Assembly (NCBI GenBank): GCA_963576725.1
Contig: OY755243.1
Span: 79,176,417 to 79,240,416, forward strand
Length of the DNA stretch: 64,000 bases
Direction: 5' to 3'
From: Azorinus chamasolen
Lineage: Eukaryota > Mollusca > Bivalvia > Cardiida > Solecurtidae
This document shows positions 1-9,855 of the stretch, piece after piece. A program made the translations under genes and the position numbers. Every line of letters starts with the position of its first letter. Position 1 is the first letter of the stretch. The notes beneath the pieces are model-generated. The model did no database searches, was not told the origin of the DNA, and saw nothing but the letters and a program-made list of their open reading frames with translations.

Positions 1-119
1 CATATATATTTCATGCATATATATAGTTATTGCTCAATTACAATATTATACAAGTTCATGTGTTTCTATATACCTATACAGTTATTGTGAGGTTTATAGC
101 GGGATGGTTCCCGACCCGA

Positions 120-390
120 ATACACCAATTACTGGGAGAATAAAAGTATTGAGGTTTAAAAAAAAAGACAAATGAATAAAGCAGTTTTGGCCATGGAAGA
201 AACTGTAGAATCATGTCTCTATTATTTCATAAGCAAACAGTGCTTACCCTGATCAGACAGCTTCAACAGGAAAAATCATACAGGAGCTTTCTGTATCACT
301 TTTGGCCAGCATTAAGCTACCACCTGTTAAAAATCTAGAATTAGACTTCTTTTGAGTGGTCATATTAGCGAGACTTTACTGTTGTATTAA
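120..390. mobile_element. Fragments of C and D2 elements
   Basis: 180-265 matches the inner part of a reversed C element (GGCCATGG...AGAAACTGTAGAATC, then GCAAACAG). 268-385 matches the right half of a D2 element, ending in GACTTTACTGTTGTA. Both are truncated. Confidence 0.5.
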
Positions 391-444
391 TAGTTCTTGT
401 GTACTACTTATGAAGGTATGGTTAGAAGAATAACGGTTTGTTCT

Positions 445-673
445 TTAACCCATTCCCTCATAGGCTATTTTTAGATCCAACCACTTTGAATAAATCTACC
501 GAAAAGGAGCATTATCTAGAGAAAAGGATTTTTTTTAGAATTTTGTAGTTTGAAACCATTTTGATAAATAGAGTATTTGCTCCTATAGGAGCAAATCTCT
601 ATTTATCACAATGGTTTCAACAGGTGACTTTTGCAGAGGCGTCAAAAGGCATCAATATGGGGGAATGGGTTAA
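445..673 (+). mobile_element. B element, complete
   Basis: TTAA at both ends, with TIRs CCCATTCCCTCA and TGGGGGAATGGG. The central palindrome (about 560-612) has arms TGATAAATAGAG...CTATTTATCA around CTCCTATAGGAG. This copy can serve as the reference for family B. Confidence 0.85.
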
Positions 674-789
674 TACTATAAAATTGTTAATTTTGATATA
701 TATTTGATGGTCAGGAGAGAGAATATCGAGGGCATATTGTTTTAATCAGACTGTCTTGTTGATTCATTTTTACTCTGCAAAACAATTTT

Positions 790-1153
790 GACTGCAGTAG
801 AACTTGTCGTAAGTGACTATCAAAAAGAGGTCCTCTATATGGGTCTATAAGGCAGGTGGTAGTTTAATGCAGGTCAAAAGTAATTCAAAACACTCCTACA
901 GGAGATTCTTGGACTACTTTTGTCCTATATTGATCAATATAAGGTTGATTAACCCTTTCAGTGCAGGAAACGAGTCACTAATGCCACTTGCAAATAACGT
1001 AGACCCAGATGAGAGGGCTCCTATAGGAACTCCCTCATCCGGTTCTGCACTGTAAGCCATATTACACTTCTTCTTCAAAATAAAAATCCCTGTAAGCTTG
1101 CCCTGTTTGAATTTTAAAATAATCCATTTGAAAATTCATCATTGAAAGGGATA
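790..1153. mobile_element. D-type fragment followed by an H element
   Basis: 790-945 is a decayed D-type copy (GGCAGGTGGTAGTTTAATGC, then an imperfect palindrome). 949-1153 is an H element: TTAACCCTTTCAGTGCAGG at the left, and a core with AGAGGGCTCCTATAGGA. The right end has decayed to GAAAGGGATAA. Confidence 0.6.
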
Positions 1154-1171
1154 AGGCAAGTTCATCTGTAT

Positions 1172-1421
1172 TTAACCCTTCGCTTGCTGAATTTTAAAAT
1201 ACATTTCTCCTTCTTTACCCATGTCCTGTTGTATAATTAAATATATCTTCACTGTGTACAAGTATTTCACTGTGCAATCACTGCTGTGGAGTGCACTGGT
1301 TGCACAATCAAGTTGTAAATAGTGCAGACCCTGATGAGACAGCTCCTGCAGGAGCTGTCTCATCGGGGTCTGCACTATTTACAGGTAGTTATATTGACGT
1401 GAATAGCAAGCGAAGGGTTAA
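1172..1421. mobile_element. J element, complete
   Basis: TTAA both sides with TIRs CCCTTCGCTTGCT and AGCAAGCGAAGGG. The palindrome (about 1316-1381) has arms AAATAGTGCAGACC...GGTCTGCACTATTT around GCTCCTGCAGGAGC. It is the only copy of this type seen in the window. Confidence 0.8.
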
Positions 1422-1515
1422 TATTTTAATTGTCTATAAATCAATAGAAAGTGTATACATAAAACTTACATGCAAGGTTTTATTTCGTTGATCAGGTTAT
1501 GGACACTCAGGTTTG

Positions 1516-1730
1516 TTAACCCTTACAATGCGGGATATGAGTCACTAATGTCTTTAAGGCAAACAGTGTAGACCCAGTTGAGAGGGCTCCTAGAGGAGCC
1601 CTCTCATCAGGGTCTGCACTGTTTGTCGTGTTGCACTTTTCTTTAGAAAAATCCATAAGTATTCACAGTAAGCTTGACCGGTTTGAATTTTGGAATAGTC
1701 CATTTGAAAAATCAGCATAGTAAGGGTTAA
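1516..1730. mobile_element. H element, complete
   Basis: TTAA at both ends. Core palindrome AAACAGTGTAGACC...GGTCTGCACTGTTT around GGCTCCTAGAGGAGCC. It is the best H copy. Confidence 0.8.
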
Positions 1731-1832
1731 AGAACTTGTGTCCTATAACAGTACTATATCCGCACTCTTGTGGATTATTTATTAGTTAACGTAACAGCGT
1801 TTAATTGATTGGCTGGTCATTGTCGCATTCCA

Positions 1833-1853
1833 GATGAAGCAAGTTCTTGAGGA
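1833..1853 (+). CDS. Possible 21-nt micro-exon
   Basis: CATTCCAG is followed by ATGAAGCAAGTTCTTGAGGAG and GTAAAT. It reads MKQVLEE in the only open frame. The flanks lie outside recognised MITEs. It could belong to the gene ending near 9559, but the phases do not join directly, so further exons would be needed. Confidence 0.2.
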
Positions 1854-2136
1854 GGTAAATATGTGTCCGTACACGCCTGTAACAAGTTGCCTATCCTCAG
1901 TATTGTATCTTGCAAGCATGCGGCTCAGTCAGGGAAAAAGGGCATATCCATTGAGTATCATTAGATACCCCTACCCCAACAAATTGTGGATGAGAGAGAC
2001 TATACATCTATAGACAATAATTAGTCCAAACAACTCTACAGTATTATACTTAACCTTAAGCCTGATGAGCAAACATTACATTGATAGAAAATGTCTTTTA
2101 TTTTGATTTGGAAGGTGAGTTTCTTCAACTTAATTT

Positions 2137-2240
2137 CAGAGATGTAATCAATGTGTTGAACGGTTTGTATCTGGATGAGAAACTGAGTTGCTTACATCTC
2201 ATCTGGATTGAAAACTGTGTAACGTTTTTGCAGAGTTAAC
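2137..2240. mobile_element. F fragment
   Basis: An imperfect palindrome with TTTGTATCTGGATGAGA opposite TCTCATCTGGATTGAAA, the signature of the F core (GTTTGGATCC...GGATCCAAAC). No TTAA pair is preserved. Confidence 0.45.
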
Positions 2241-2427
2241 CACAGATCGGCCCACAACATGCTAAAGGTTAATTATATGAAACCACATTGTAGTCATAAT
2301 TATTGGCTCGACTATTTTTCGAAGAAAATAATATGTGCTGTTGTCATAACTCCGGCTTCCGCATTTTCGTCTTGCAGTAAATACATACACTGTGTGGTAT
2401 CAGAATATAAAGATCTTATAATAATAC

Positions 2428-2640
2428 TTAACCCTCTACTCCATAAATACGCCTTTCTGTTCCATTGCAAACAGTACTCAGATCAGATGTCCTTCTGCTC
2501 TGTTTGCTTATGATATAATTTAGATATGATTCTACAGTTTCTGCCATGGCCAAAAACTTCCTGGTCCATGTCCTTTTATAACAATTAATCTAATTAATAT
2601 TCGTGATGTAATTACATCTCACATGAATGTTCATGGTTAA
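2428..2640 (+). mobile_element. C element
   Basis: TTAA-bounded. It starts CCCTCTACTCCATAAATACG and ends in GTTCATGG. The core is collapsed to one arm. The right TTAA (2637) is followed at once by C-like sequence. Confidence 0.7.
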
Positions 2641-2664
2641 AACGGTCAAACCGATAGCATTATT

Positions 2665-3104
2665 CCTTTACCTGTAGAATATTCATGAAAGAAATAATGA
2701 ACATTAAGAATATTATTTTGCTGAATTTTCATAATTACATATGAACACTAGAGTTTTAGGGCATGGCAGAAAACGTAGAATACATGTACAGTAAAAACCT
2801 CTCTATAACGACCACTAAATTACACTAAGTAGTTTGTGTTAAAGGCAGGTGGCTGCTTAAAGCAAGGTGAAAGTAAAACAGAATGCTCCTATAGGAGCGT
2901 TCTGTTTTACTTTCACCTTGCTTTAAGCAGCCACCTGCTCTAAATTCCAACTAATTAAAACAATTTAGTGGTCGTTATAGAGAGGTTTTACTGTATGTTG
3001 TTCCATAAGCAAACAGAGCAAACTCTGATCAAATGCCTCCTACAAAAACTACTGATCTGTTTGCATAGGTACTAAAAGGCATATATATGGAGTATAGGTT
3101 TAAG
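2665..3104 (-). mobile_element. C element split by a D1 insertion
   Basis: The left part 2665-2788 (GAATATTCATGAAAG...AAACGTAGAA) and right part 2994-3104 (CCATAAGCAAACAGAGCA...TAAAAGGC) form one reversed C copy. The insertion point is 16 bp from the palindrome boundary GCAAACAG. Confidence 0.7.
2789..2993 (+). mobile_element. D1 element, complete, nested in C
   Basis: Flanked by TA. TIRs CAGTAAAAACCTCTCTATAA and TTATAGAGAGGTTTTACTG. A long near-perfect palindrome (GGCAGGTGGCTGCTTAAAGC and its complement) has AGCGTTCTG arms around GCTCCTATAGGAGC. The TA target and CAGT ends fit Tigger/pogo-type Tc1-mariner MITEs. Confidence 0.85.
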
Positions 3105-3312
3105 GGTTGGGTTTTTTTAGAAATTTGTTTCCTCGACAATATCCCCAGTGAATGAATAAACTTTCCCTTTTTTCTTGATGAATGGCATACATTATAGTAG
3201 CTTCATCTGGTGTACAGTAACCTAGTGTTTTTGCTGTTCAGTTTTGAATGAAGAGTCTAGGTATTGTCATAATTTTTATTTTGTCATGCAAAACTTTCCC
3301 TTGGCCATATCA

Positions 3313-3557
3313 TAGCCCTTTACTTCATATACATGCCTATATGTGCTTGTGCAAACAGAACAGACCCTGATCAGATAGCTCTGTAGGAGCTGTCTGATTA
3401 GGGTTTGGTTCTGTTTGTTTAGTTTATATATCTTAATCCCCACTGCCTACTGTGGCTTTAATTACATTGTTTCATGTACATTGTACTATAATAAAATACC
3501 CTCAATGTTCATATGGTCATAAATTGTTACATGAATATTCATGAAGTAAAGGGTTAA
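3313..3557 (+). mobile_element. C element
   Basis: It begins CCCTTTACTTCATATACA, has a palindrome from GCAAACAGAACAGACC, and ends GTAAAGGGTTAA. The left TTAA is mutated (ATAG). The right TTAA is shared with the next element. Confidence 0.75.
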
Positions 3558-3803
3558 CCCTTTCCCTGTTTTATGTTTATTCCAAACTTCGATACCTACT
3601 GAATATTCATGGACAAAATAGTTATAATGAAACATGGAAGGTGGAACATTGTAGCCATTTTAGAAAGTAAAGAAACAGATCTATCAAATTCCACTAGCAA
3701 ACAGAGTAGACCCTGATCAGACGGCTCCTCTAGGAGCCGTCTGATCTGGGTCTACTCTGTTTGCAAATGAGTGAAAACACGTTTATATGAGGGAAAGGGT
3801 TAA
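3554..3803 (+). mobile_element. A element, complete
   Basis: Ends TTAACCCTTTCCCTGTT and AGGGAAAGGGTTAA. Inside: GAATATTCATGGACAAAATA and GGAAGGTGGAACATTG. The palindrome 3700-3767 (arms GCAAACAGAGTAGACC, centre GGCTCCTCTAGGAGCC) is nearly perfect. This copy can serve as the reference for family A. Confidence 0.88.
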
Positions 3804-3965
3804 TTAAACATCTTTAGAACAAGTCTCATCAAACTTCTTATACTTGTTTTATCAACACAGTGGCCACAATGTAAAAAGTAAGAGCCATAACTCTGTTACA
3901 CATTTTGACAGTTTTGTCAACGTGTAGATTTGGAACTTCTCTACAATGAGTCAAAATCTGGGTCT

Positions 3966-4200
3966 TTAACCCTTTCCCTGTTGCATATTCATGAATATTA
4001 ATTAGACTATTTTTCAGAATGGCATATGAACTCAAGACATTTTGGCTTTGACAGGCAGAAACTGTAGAATCTGATGTATATTATACCATAAGCAAACAGA
4101 GTTGACCCTGATCAGACGGCTCCTATAGCAGCTATCTGAACTGGGTCTACTATGTTTGCAAATGTGTGAAAAGTCGTTTTTATATGAGGGAATGTGTTCA
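3966..4200. mobile_element. A/C mosaic element
   Basis: The left end is A-like (TTAACCCTTTCCCTGTTGC). The interior is C-like (TTAATTAGACT...AGAAACTGTAGAATC). The right end is A-like again (TATATGAGGGAA). The shared palindrome sits at the usual place, 4094-4159. Confidence 0.65.
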
Positions 4201-4474
4201 GGAAGCTTAAGGTAGCTTACATAGACCCCATTCCACTCAGAAAAGTTCTTTAAACTCTTTAGACTCTAAAGTCTTGTAAGTTTTATATATTTACAGAAAT
4301 CATTTTCCCTCGAACATTATCATTTGGGTAATGTTGACAAACAGAACATACACATGATTTTACCATTAATAATATTTGCTTATATAATATGGTGTACCTG
4401 CTAGTAATATGCAATTGGTGCATTCATCTTGGCAACATGGGTTAGGGACTATATCAGACCAGTTGTGTTGTTTC

Positions 4475-4635
4475 CTTTAACTCGTTTTACCATGAATATT
4501 CATGTAAGAAATAATGACCTTATGAATATTAATTGGATTAATTTGTTATACAAGCACATAGACACAGGGACTTTGGTCATTGCAGAAACTGTAGAATCAC
4601 ATTAATATTATTCCAAAAGCTAACAGAAATATGAT
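4475..4635 (-). mobile_element. C fragment
   Basis: A reversed C left half (CATGAATATTCATGTAAGAA...GCAGAAACTGTAGAATC) that stops before the palindrome. Confidence 0.5.
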
Positions 4636-4773
4636 ATAGTATGAAGTACAGTATCTAAGTACGTTGTTTAAAATGCATTGAGAAATTTGGGGATGGCAAT
4701 TATATGTATGCCTTTTAATCAGTTAACCAAATATTGTAAACTCTTAATGGTTTTAATCAAAATGGCCCTTGTT

Positions 4774-4990
4774 AACCAATTCCCTCATGCCTTTACAAAC
4801 AGAGTAGACTCAGACCAGATGTAGGATCTGATCACTGTCTGTTTGCTTAAGAAATTATAAATCAAATTCTATAGTTTGTACCAGTACCAAAAACATCTTG
4901 TGTTCATATGCCATTATAAAAATTCAGCTGATAAACATTCATGGTTTGGTTATTTCTTACATGAATATTCACCAGGGAAAGGGTTTAACA
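4774..4990 (+). mobile_element. A/C mosaic element
   Basis: It starts TTAACCAATTCCCTCATGCC, has a shortened palindrome (ACAAACAGAGTAGAC...CTGTCTGTTTGC), a C-like right half and an A-like right end CAGGGAAAGGGTTTAA. Confidence 0.6.
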
Positions 4991-5124
4991 TATAAATATA
5001 ACATGCCAGAGTAGATATAGCCCATCCATACTAAACTGATCTACCATAACAGAGGTTATAGTTTTCTCTGACAGTGGTTACAAAATGGAAACTATGGCAA
5101 TGCATACAAGTACATGTATATCCC

Positions 5125-5367
5125 TTAACCCTTTCCTTCATGTAAACGCCTATTCACTCATTCGCAAACAGAGTAGACCTAGATCAGATGGCTCTTATAG
5201 GAGCTGTTTGATTAGGGTCTACTCTGTTTGCTTATGGTATAATATAGATCTGATTTTTCAGTTTCTGGCTGAGCCAAAACATCCTGTGTACATATGCTAT
5301 CATTCAGCTAATGAATATTCCCAATGTCATTATTCCTTACATGAATATGCAACAGGGAAAGGGTTAA
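5125..5367 (+). mobile_element. A/C mosaic element, complete
   Basis: TTAA-bounded with A-type TIRs (CCCTTTCCTTCA and CAGGGAAAGGG), but the body to the right of the palindrome is that of C (GGTATAATATAGATCTG, TTACATGAATATGC). It is a good example of end and body exchange. Confidence 0.75.
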
Positions 5368-5779
5368 CGCTAAATCATTGTTGTCAGCTGAAAACTGTCA
5401 TCTGCCAAAAATTTGTCAAGTACATTTTCTCTTTATTGAAGAAAACTTTTAACTTGATCAGAATTTCCAACAGTTTGGATCTAGATCAGGTGCTGAGTCA
5501 GTATCTGAACTGGTTCCAAATGGTTGCATGGGTTGTCAAGAATACACAGCTCAGGTATAAAGTTTTAAAACATGTCCAGCAGATGAGCGTTGGTGTCAGG
5601 ATTTTATGCTCTTGTTGTATGGTTGGCTGGTCAGTGCTGCTGCTGCTGCTGCTATTGCTGCTGTATTAATGCTTGACAATAGTAATGTTATTCATTTCTA
5701 ATAAACAGAGCTCAAACTTTAATAAGTACCATTGTCAAAATTTTCATTTGAATTTCAGCTGAAATTTTCTCTTTTTTCA

Positions 5780-6200
5780 ACCCTTTACTCTGAATATTCC
5801 TGTAAGCTAATGAAATCATTGATATTAATTTGCTGATGTTTTACAATGACAAATGAATGAAGGAATGTTTGGCCATAGCAGAAACTGTAGAATCTATTAT
5901 CAGATTTATATTACAGTAAAACCCCTCTAAACTGGAATCTAGTAAAGAAGAATTTAAATACATTTAGGCAGGTGACTGCTTAAGGCAGGGTGGAAGTCAT
6001 GCAGAAAGCTCCTTCATGACTCACCCTGCATTAAACTGCCACCTGTCTCCATGATCGATATTTATACTAAATTGAACATCTGGTTTTGAGAGGGTTTACT
6101 GTATTCCAATAGCAAACCGAGTAGACCTGGATCAGACGACTCCTGTAGAAGCTGTCTGATCTGGATCTACTCTGTTTTGCAAATTCTTTAAAAGACATAT
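5780..6200 (-). mobile_element. C element split by a D2 insertion
   Basis: 5780-5913 and 6102-6200 are the two parts of a reversed C copy, with GCAAACCGAGTAGACC starting the palindrome at 6112. The insertion lies 11 bp from that boundary. Confidence 0.65.
5914..6101 (+). mobile_element. D2 element, complete, nested in C
   Basis: TA-flanked. Ends CAGTAAAACCCCTCTAAACT and GAGAGGGTTTACTG. D2 differs from D1 in its core (GGGTGGAAGTCATGCAGAAAG). Confidence 0.8.
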
Positions 6201-6339
6201 ATAATGTAATTGGAATATAATAAATGCCCTGCCTCTAATAAAATCTCCCTTGCTTCTAAGTGAAAACTAATGATGAATAAAATAACTAAAAACCCTATAT
6301 ACATGTATTAATGATTAAAGAAAGAAAATGCAGGTTTTT

Positions 6340-6445
6340 TGAAATACAGATGGTAGCTTAATGCAGACTGAAAGCAATGCAGAAAGGTCCCCTAGGACCT
6401 TTCTACATTGCTTTCATTCTGCATTAAGCAACCTCCTGTGAACCA
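6340..6445. mobile_element. D2 core fragment
   Basis: A palindrome with arms TTAATGCAGACTGAAAGCAA and its near-complement around GGTCCCCTAGGACC. Terminal CAGT/ACTG ends are missing. Confidence 0.55.
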
Positions 6446-6674
6446 AATGCAAGTAGCTCCTTTTAAAAAGATGTTACACCCCACTGGCATGTTAAGAGAT
6501 AATGCAGTTCTTTTTTAACTCTGCACGCTAGAAGCTAATTAGCTATAATTTTTGCATTTACAAATATAGTTTGGATCCAGATCAGACTTCATTTAACTCA
6601 GTTTTGCTGGATGTAAACTTTTTATTATTACTGTGTAGCTATTCCTACAAAAGAAATGGATGAATAAATGGGCT

Positions 6675-7110
6675 TTAACCCCATTTCCCTGTTGACGATT
6701 CATGTCAGAAATGATATTGTGATAAAAGTTGTTATAATGGCATAGACAGAGGTCCAGATAATGTACGTAAATTTAAACATTTTTAAGTATAGCTCCTTTA
6801 TTTCTCCACCAAACCATATACTGTGATCACTCTTTAGAATCGTCTCATCAAGACAATTCTTAAGAGTGGTAACAGTATAGGGTTTGGTGGTGAAATGACA
6901 ATTTTAGTATTTCGGTTCACACTTCTATCTGTAGCTCTGCATATATACACACGAAACTTTGATTTTGGTAGAAACTGTAGCGTCTGATCTATTATAATTT
7001 CATAAGAAAACAGAACAGACCCACATCAGATGGCTCCTACAGGAACTGTCTGATCTGGGTCTATTCTGTTTGTAAAGGTGTGAAAGTGTTTATATAAAGG
7101 AAAGGGTTAA
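6675..7110. mobile_element. A/C mosaic element split by an E insertion
   Basis: TTAA at 6675 and 7107. The right part holds the palindrome (AAACAGAACAGACCCACATC). The E element 6747-6939 interrupts the left half. Confidence 0.7.
6747..6939. mobile_element. E element, nested
   Basis: Ends CAGAGGTCCAGATA and TATCTGTAGCTCTG. Centre: a long hairpin with arms CCAAACCATATACTGTGATC... and ACTCTTTAGAATCGTCTC, with complements. Flanks CATAGA and CATATA could be a 6-bp duplication with one change. Confidence 0.75.
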
Positions 7111-7408
7111 AAGTGAAGCAGAAATATACTTAGGATGCAACAAGATAAAAACAATGAAAAGCAATCACTTAGTTTGTGAGGAGCGAATAAGATTTTTTGC
7201 TTAAGCTTGAAGTAATTATTGTGAGCTGTTTTATGCTTCAGTGGATTAGACACCTATTTTTACGTGTAGTATTGCCAAAGTCAGTTCTTTTATTGTGTGC
7301 ATTTGAATGAGTATGATTTTGTATTTTGGTTTTTGTGGCTCAAACATAACACAACAAACAGTTTTATATCTGATGGAGGTTCATAACCTTTTCATGTTTA
7401 GTCACATA

Positions 7409-7696
7409 CAGTAGAACTTCGATATCTCGAACTCCAAGGGACTATAAAAATTAGTTCGAGATAACAGATTATCGGATTTCTAATGTGGACAATTTCTCGA
7501 GTTGACAGCTTAAAGATCCTGCAGGAGCTTTCAGCATTACTTTGCACCTGCATTAAGCTGTCATATGTGTTTCTAGTTATTGGTAGGGATACATTTAAGA
7601 GCAATTCTGTATTGAAAGTTTTGGAAGGACCAAACTTTTAGTTTGAGTTATCCTGAAGTTCAAGTTATCCGAGTTCGAGATATCCAAGTTCAACTG
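7409..7696. mobile_element. P element (pogo-like MITE)
   Basis: TA-flanked. TIRs CAGTAGAACTTCGATATCTC and GAGATATCCAAGTTCAACTG. The interior includes TTCGAGATAACAG and a weak D2-like core (GCTTAAAGATCCTGCAGGAG). It has no coding capacity. Confidence 0.8.
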
Positions 7697-7888
7697 TAGT
7701 TATATCCCTTTAACAGATTTGAAAGGAATAAACCAATTGCAGATAATGAACTTCAGTATTTATTTGCAGAATACTTGTTGGATTTTCTGATTACATGTAG
7801 TAACATTATGTGTATATACATATTTTAGGTTGTTATGATTATAATATTCATAAAACTAAAGTTTAAACTGTAGTCTATGTATTAATTA

Positions 7889-8338
7889 TTAACGCTTTAC
7901 TCCATAGATTTACATGTATATGCTTTTTAACACCTATGCAAAAAGAGTAGACCCCGATTACATAGATCCTTTAAGAGCTGTCAGGTCAGGGTCTGCTCTG
8001 TTTGCCTTTGGAATAATATGGATCTGATACTGCAGGTTCTACCTTTGCAAAAATATTTCCTCACATGGCATTATAAAAATTCATCTAATTGATACTGATG
8101 ATGTCATTATTTATTGCATGAATCTGAGCAACAGATAAATGTGCATACATATATACTTAAATTGCTATCTCTCCACCAAACCCTATGTTGTGACTACTCT
8201 TTAGAATCGTCTCAAAGAGACGATTCTAAAGAGTGGTCACAACATAGGGTTTGATGAGGAGAAATCAAGAAGTGATTCCTAAAAATGTTTTAATTTACAC
8301 ATCTTTTCTGGACCTCTGATGAATATTTATGGAGTTAA
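7889..8338 (+). mobile_element. C element split by an E insertion
   Basis: The C copy runs TTAACGCTTTACTCCATAGA through to GCATGAAT (8123) and resumes at ATGAATATTTATGG (8319), ending in TTAA. ATGAAT is duplicated by the inserted element. Confidence 0.82.
8124..8318. mobile_element. E element with a clean 6-bp target duplication
   Basis: Ends CTGAGCAACAGATA and TCTGGACCTCTG, flanked by ATGAAT on both sides (8118-8123, 8319-8324). The C sequence is intact when one ATGAAT is removed, which defines both ends. The hairpin centre is at about 8172-8264. Confidence 0.85.
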
Positions 8339-8570
8339 CCCTTTCCCTCATATAAATGTGTTTTCACACATTTGCAAACAGAGTAGACCCTGATCAGACT
8401 GCTCCTAGATCAGGATCTTCTCTGTTTGCTAATAGAATTTGATAGATCAGTTTCTTTGCCTTCTAAAATGTCTAGTGTTGCACCTTCCATATTTCTTTAT
8501 AACTATTTTGTTAATGAATATTCAGCAGATATTGAAATTTGGAATAAATATAGAACAGGGAAAGGGTTAA
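8335..8570 (-). mobile_element. A element, complete
   Basis: It shares its first TTAA with the preceding C element. TTAACCCTTTCCCTCATATA ... GAACAGGGAAAGGGTTAA. The palindrome is shortened (CTGCTCCTAGATCAGG). Confidence 0.82.
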
Positions 8571-8664
8571 GCGTGCATAAGATCTAAAATAATGATAGTT
8601 CTATGTAAGAGGAGTATCACGGAAAATAGGGAAGGAGGTGTTTTCCTCAATAAGTATCCTTTGC

Positions 8665-8735
8665 AAAGAGTCTGGATCCAGATGAGATGCCAAGTAACTC
8701 ACTATCTCATTAGGATCCAAACAGTTTGACACTCT
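8665..8735. mobile_element. F fragment
   Basis: An imperfect palindrome with GTCTGGATCCAGATGAGA and TCTCATTAGGATCCAAAC. Confidence 0.45.
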
Positions 8736-8744
8736 CTTGATATA

Positions 8745-8980
8745 TATATATATATATATATATAGGTAAAAAGAAAGTCCAGAACAAGAAAATTATATTG
8801 AAAAGATAAATTGACACCACTTGTGAAGATTTACATTTTTATTCCCTACCGGTTTCACTACTGCTCATCAGGGGAATAACAAATACATAGCAAGTAGTGA
8901 AACCGGTAGGGAATAAAAATGTAAATCTTCACAAGTGGTGTCAATTTATCTTTTCAAAATATATATATATATATATATAC
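8745..8980. repeat. Inverted repeat between TA microsatellites, ribozyme-bearing
   Basis: About 70-bp arms (8797-8860 and about 8893-8957, e.g. GATAAATTGACACCACTTGT and its complement) surround a spacer of about 30 bp. (TA)n tracts flank both sides. The arms include GGTAGGGAATAAAAATGTAA. The pattern suggests two opposed copies of a Penelope-like or retrozyme-like terminal segment. Confidence 0.6.
8839..8879 (-). ncRNA. Candidate minimal hammerhead ribozyme
   Basis: On the - strand: an 8-bp helix I (TTATTCCC with GGGAATAA), then CTGATGA, a short helix II (GCAGTAGT), GAAAC, a helix III of ACC/GGT without a real loop, and the cleavage triplet GTA. All conserved core bases (CUGANGA, GAAA, UH) are present. 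Helix II is weak. Hammerheads of this form are known from Penelope-like elements and animal retrozymes, where they often act as dimers. Activity is inferred. Confidence 0.5.
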
Positions 8981-8985
8981 ATGTA

Positions 8986-9198
8986 CAGTAAAAACTCTCA
9001 AAACCAGATGTTAAATTTAGTATAAATATCGGTCTTGGAGACAGGTTGCAGCTAAACGCAGGGTGAAAGTCGACTTTCACCGTGCATTAAGCAGCCACCT
9101 GCCTTGCTGCATGACTTTCACCTTGCATTAAGCAGCCACTGGCCTGAAAGTTTCTAAATTATTCTCTACTAGACTTCCGGTTTAGAGGGGTTTTACTG
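8986..9198. mobile_element. D2 element, complete, core partly duplicated
   Basis: TA-flanked at left. Ends CAGTAAAAACTCTCAAAACC and GGTTTAGAGGGGTTTTACTG. The right arm of the core (TGACTTTCACCTTGCATTAA) is present twice. Confidence 0.75.
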
Positions 9199-9305
9199 TT
9201 TATATGAAGAAAAGGGTGGAAGGAAAGTTAACTTTGAAATTGTGGCAGAGAGAAATGTTTGTACATGACTTTTACTTAGTTTGAAAGGAGTTAATCCCTG
9301 CTCAT

Positions 9306-9400
9306 TAAGCCTTTACTTCATATATACACTTTTGTATGCCATTGCAAACAGAGTAGACTCAGATCAGATGACTCCTGTTTGATCTTGAAGGGATTTGTAA
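9306..9400 (+). mobile_element. C fragment
   Basis: A C left end (GCCTTTACTTCATATATACA) with part of the palindrome, cut off at 9400. Confidence 0.5.
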
Positions 9401-9487
9401 AGTGTTAAAAAGAATGTTAAAAGGCAAGACTATGCAATAAACAGGAATTTGCTGAATTAAATAATTGATATTATTTTGTTATTTTCA

Positions 9488-9559
9488 GAATCTGAAGAGC
9501 CTGCAGAAATGAAAGAAGAAGGACAGTCAAGCAATGGTGTAGCGGAGGCAGCAACAGAT
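9488..9559 (+). CDS. Likely terminal exon of an unidentified upstream gene
   Basis: After TTGTTATTTTCAG one frame reads SEEPAEMKEEGQSSNGVAEA, then ATD and TAA. The acceptor has a good pyrimidine tract, and the acidic, low-complexity composition suits a protein C-terminus. MITE-free sequence follows the stop. It would need a phase-1 exon upstream, which I could not identify. A chance reading frame remains possible. Confidence 0.45.
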
Positions 9560-9640
9560 TAAACGAAAACTTATGGACTCTTTGAGTGTTGTTTTGTGTA
9601 CCATCATTTGCCAGCTGGCAGACTAGTCACAGTATCAGTA

Positions 9641-9830
9641 CAGAGGTTCAGATAAAATGCATAGATTAAAACATGTTCAAGAGTAACTCCTCTATTTCTC
9701 TACCAATTCCTATGTTGCGACCACTCTTTAGAATCATCTGGAATAGACGATTCTAAAGAGTGTTCACAACATAGGGTTTGCTGGAGAAATGACAATTTTA
9801 GTATCTGAATGCATGCATTTATCTGTTACT
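9641..9830. mobile_element. E element
   Basis: It starts CAGAGGTTCAGATAAAATGC with a hairpin around GAATCATCTGGAATAGACGATTC. The right end has decayed to TTATCTGTTACTATG. Flanking CAGTA occurs on both sides. Confidence 0.72.
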
Positions 9831-9855
9831 ATGCAGTATACAGATATTCCTTTCT

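Noticed and set aside
3700..3767. Repeated palindromes as a CRISPR array or rho-independent terminators
   Set aside because: The genome is eukaryotic, the copies are dispersed within TTAA-bounded elements, and there is no regular spacer pattern.
5085..5669. The longest open frame in the window (194 codons, +)
   Set aside because: It runs through an A/C mosaic MITE and ends in a CTG repeat. No domain or splice context supports it.
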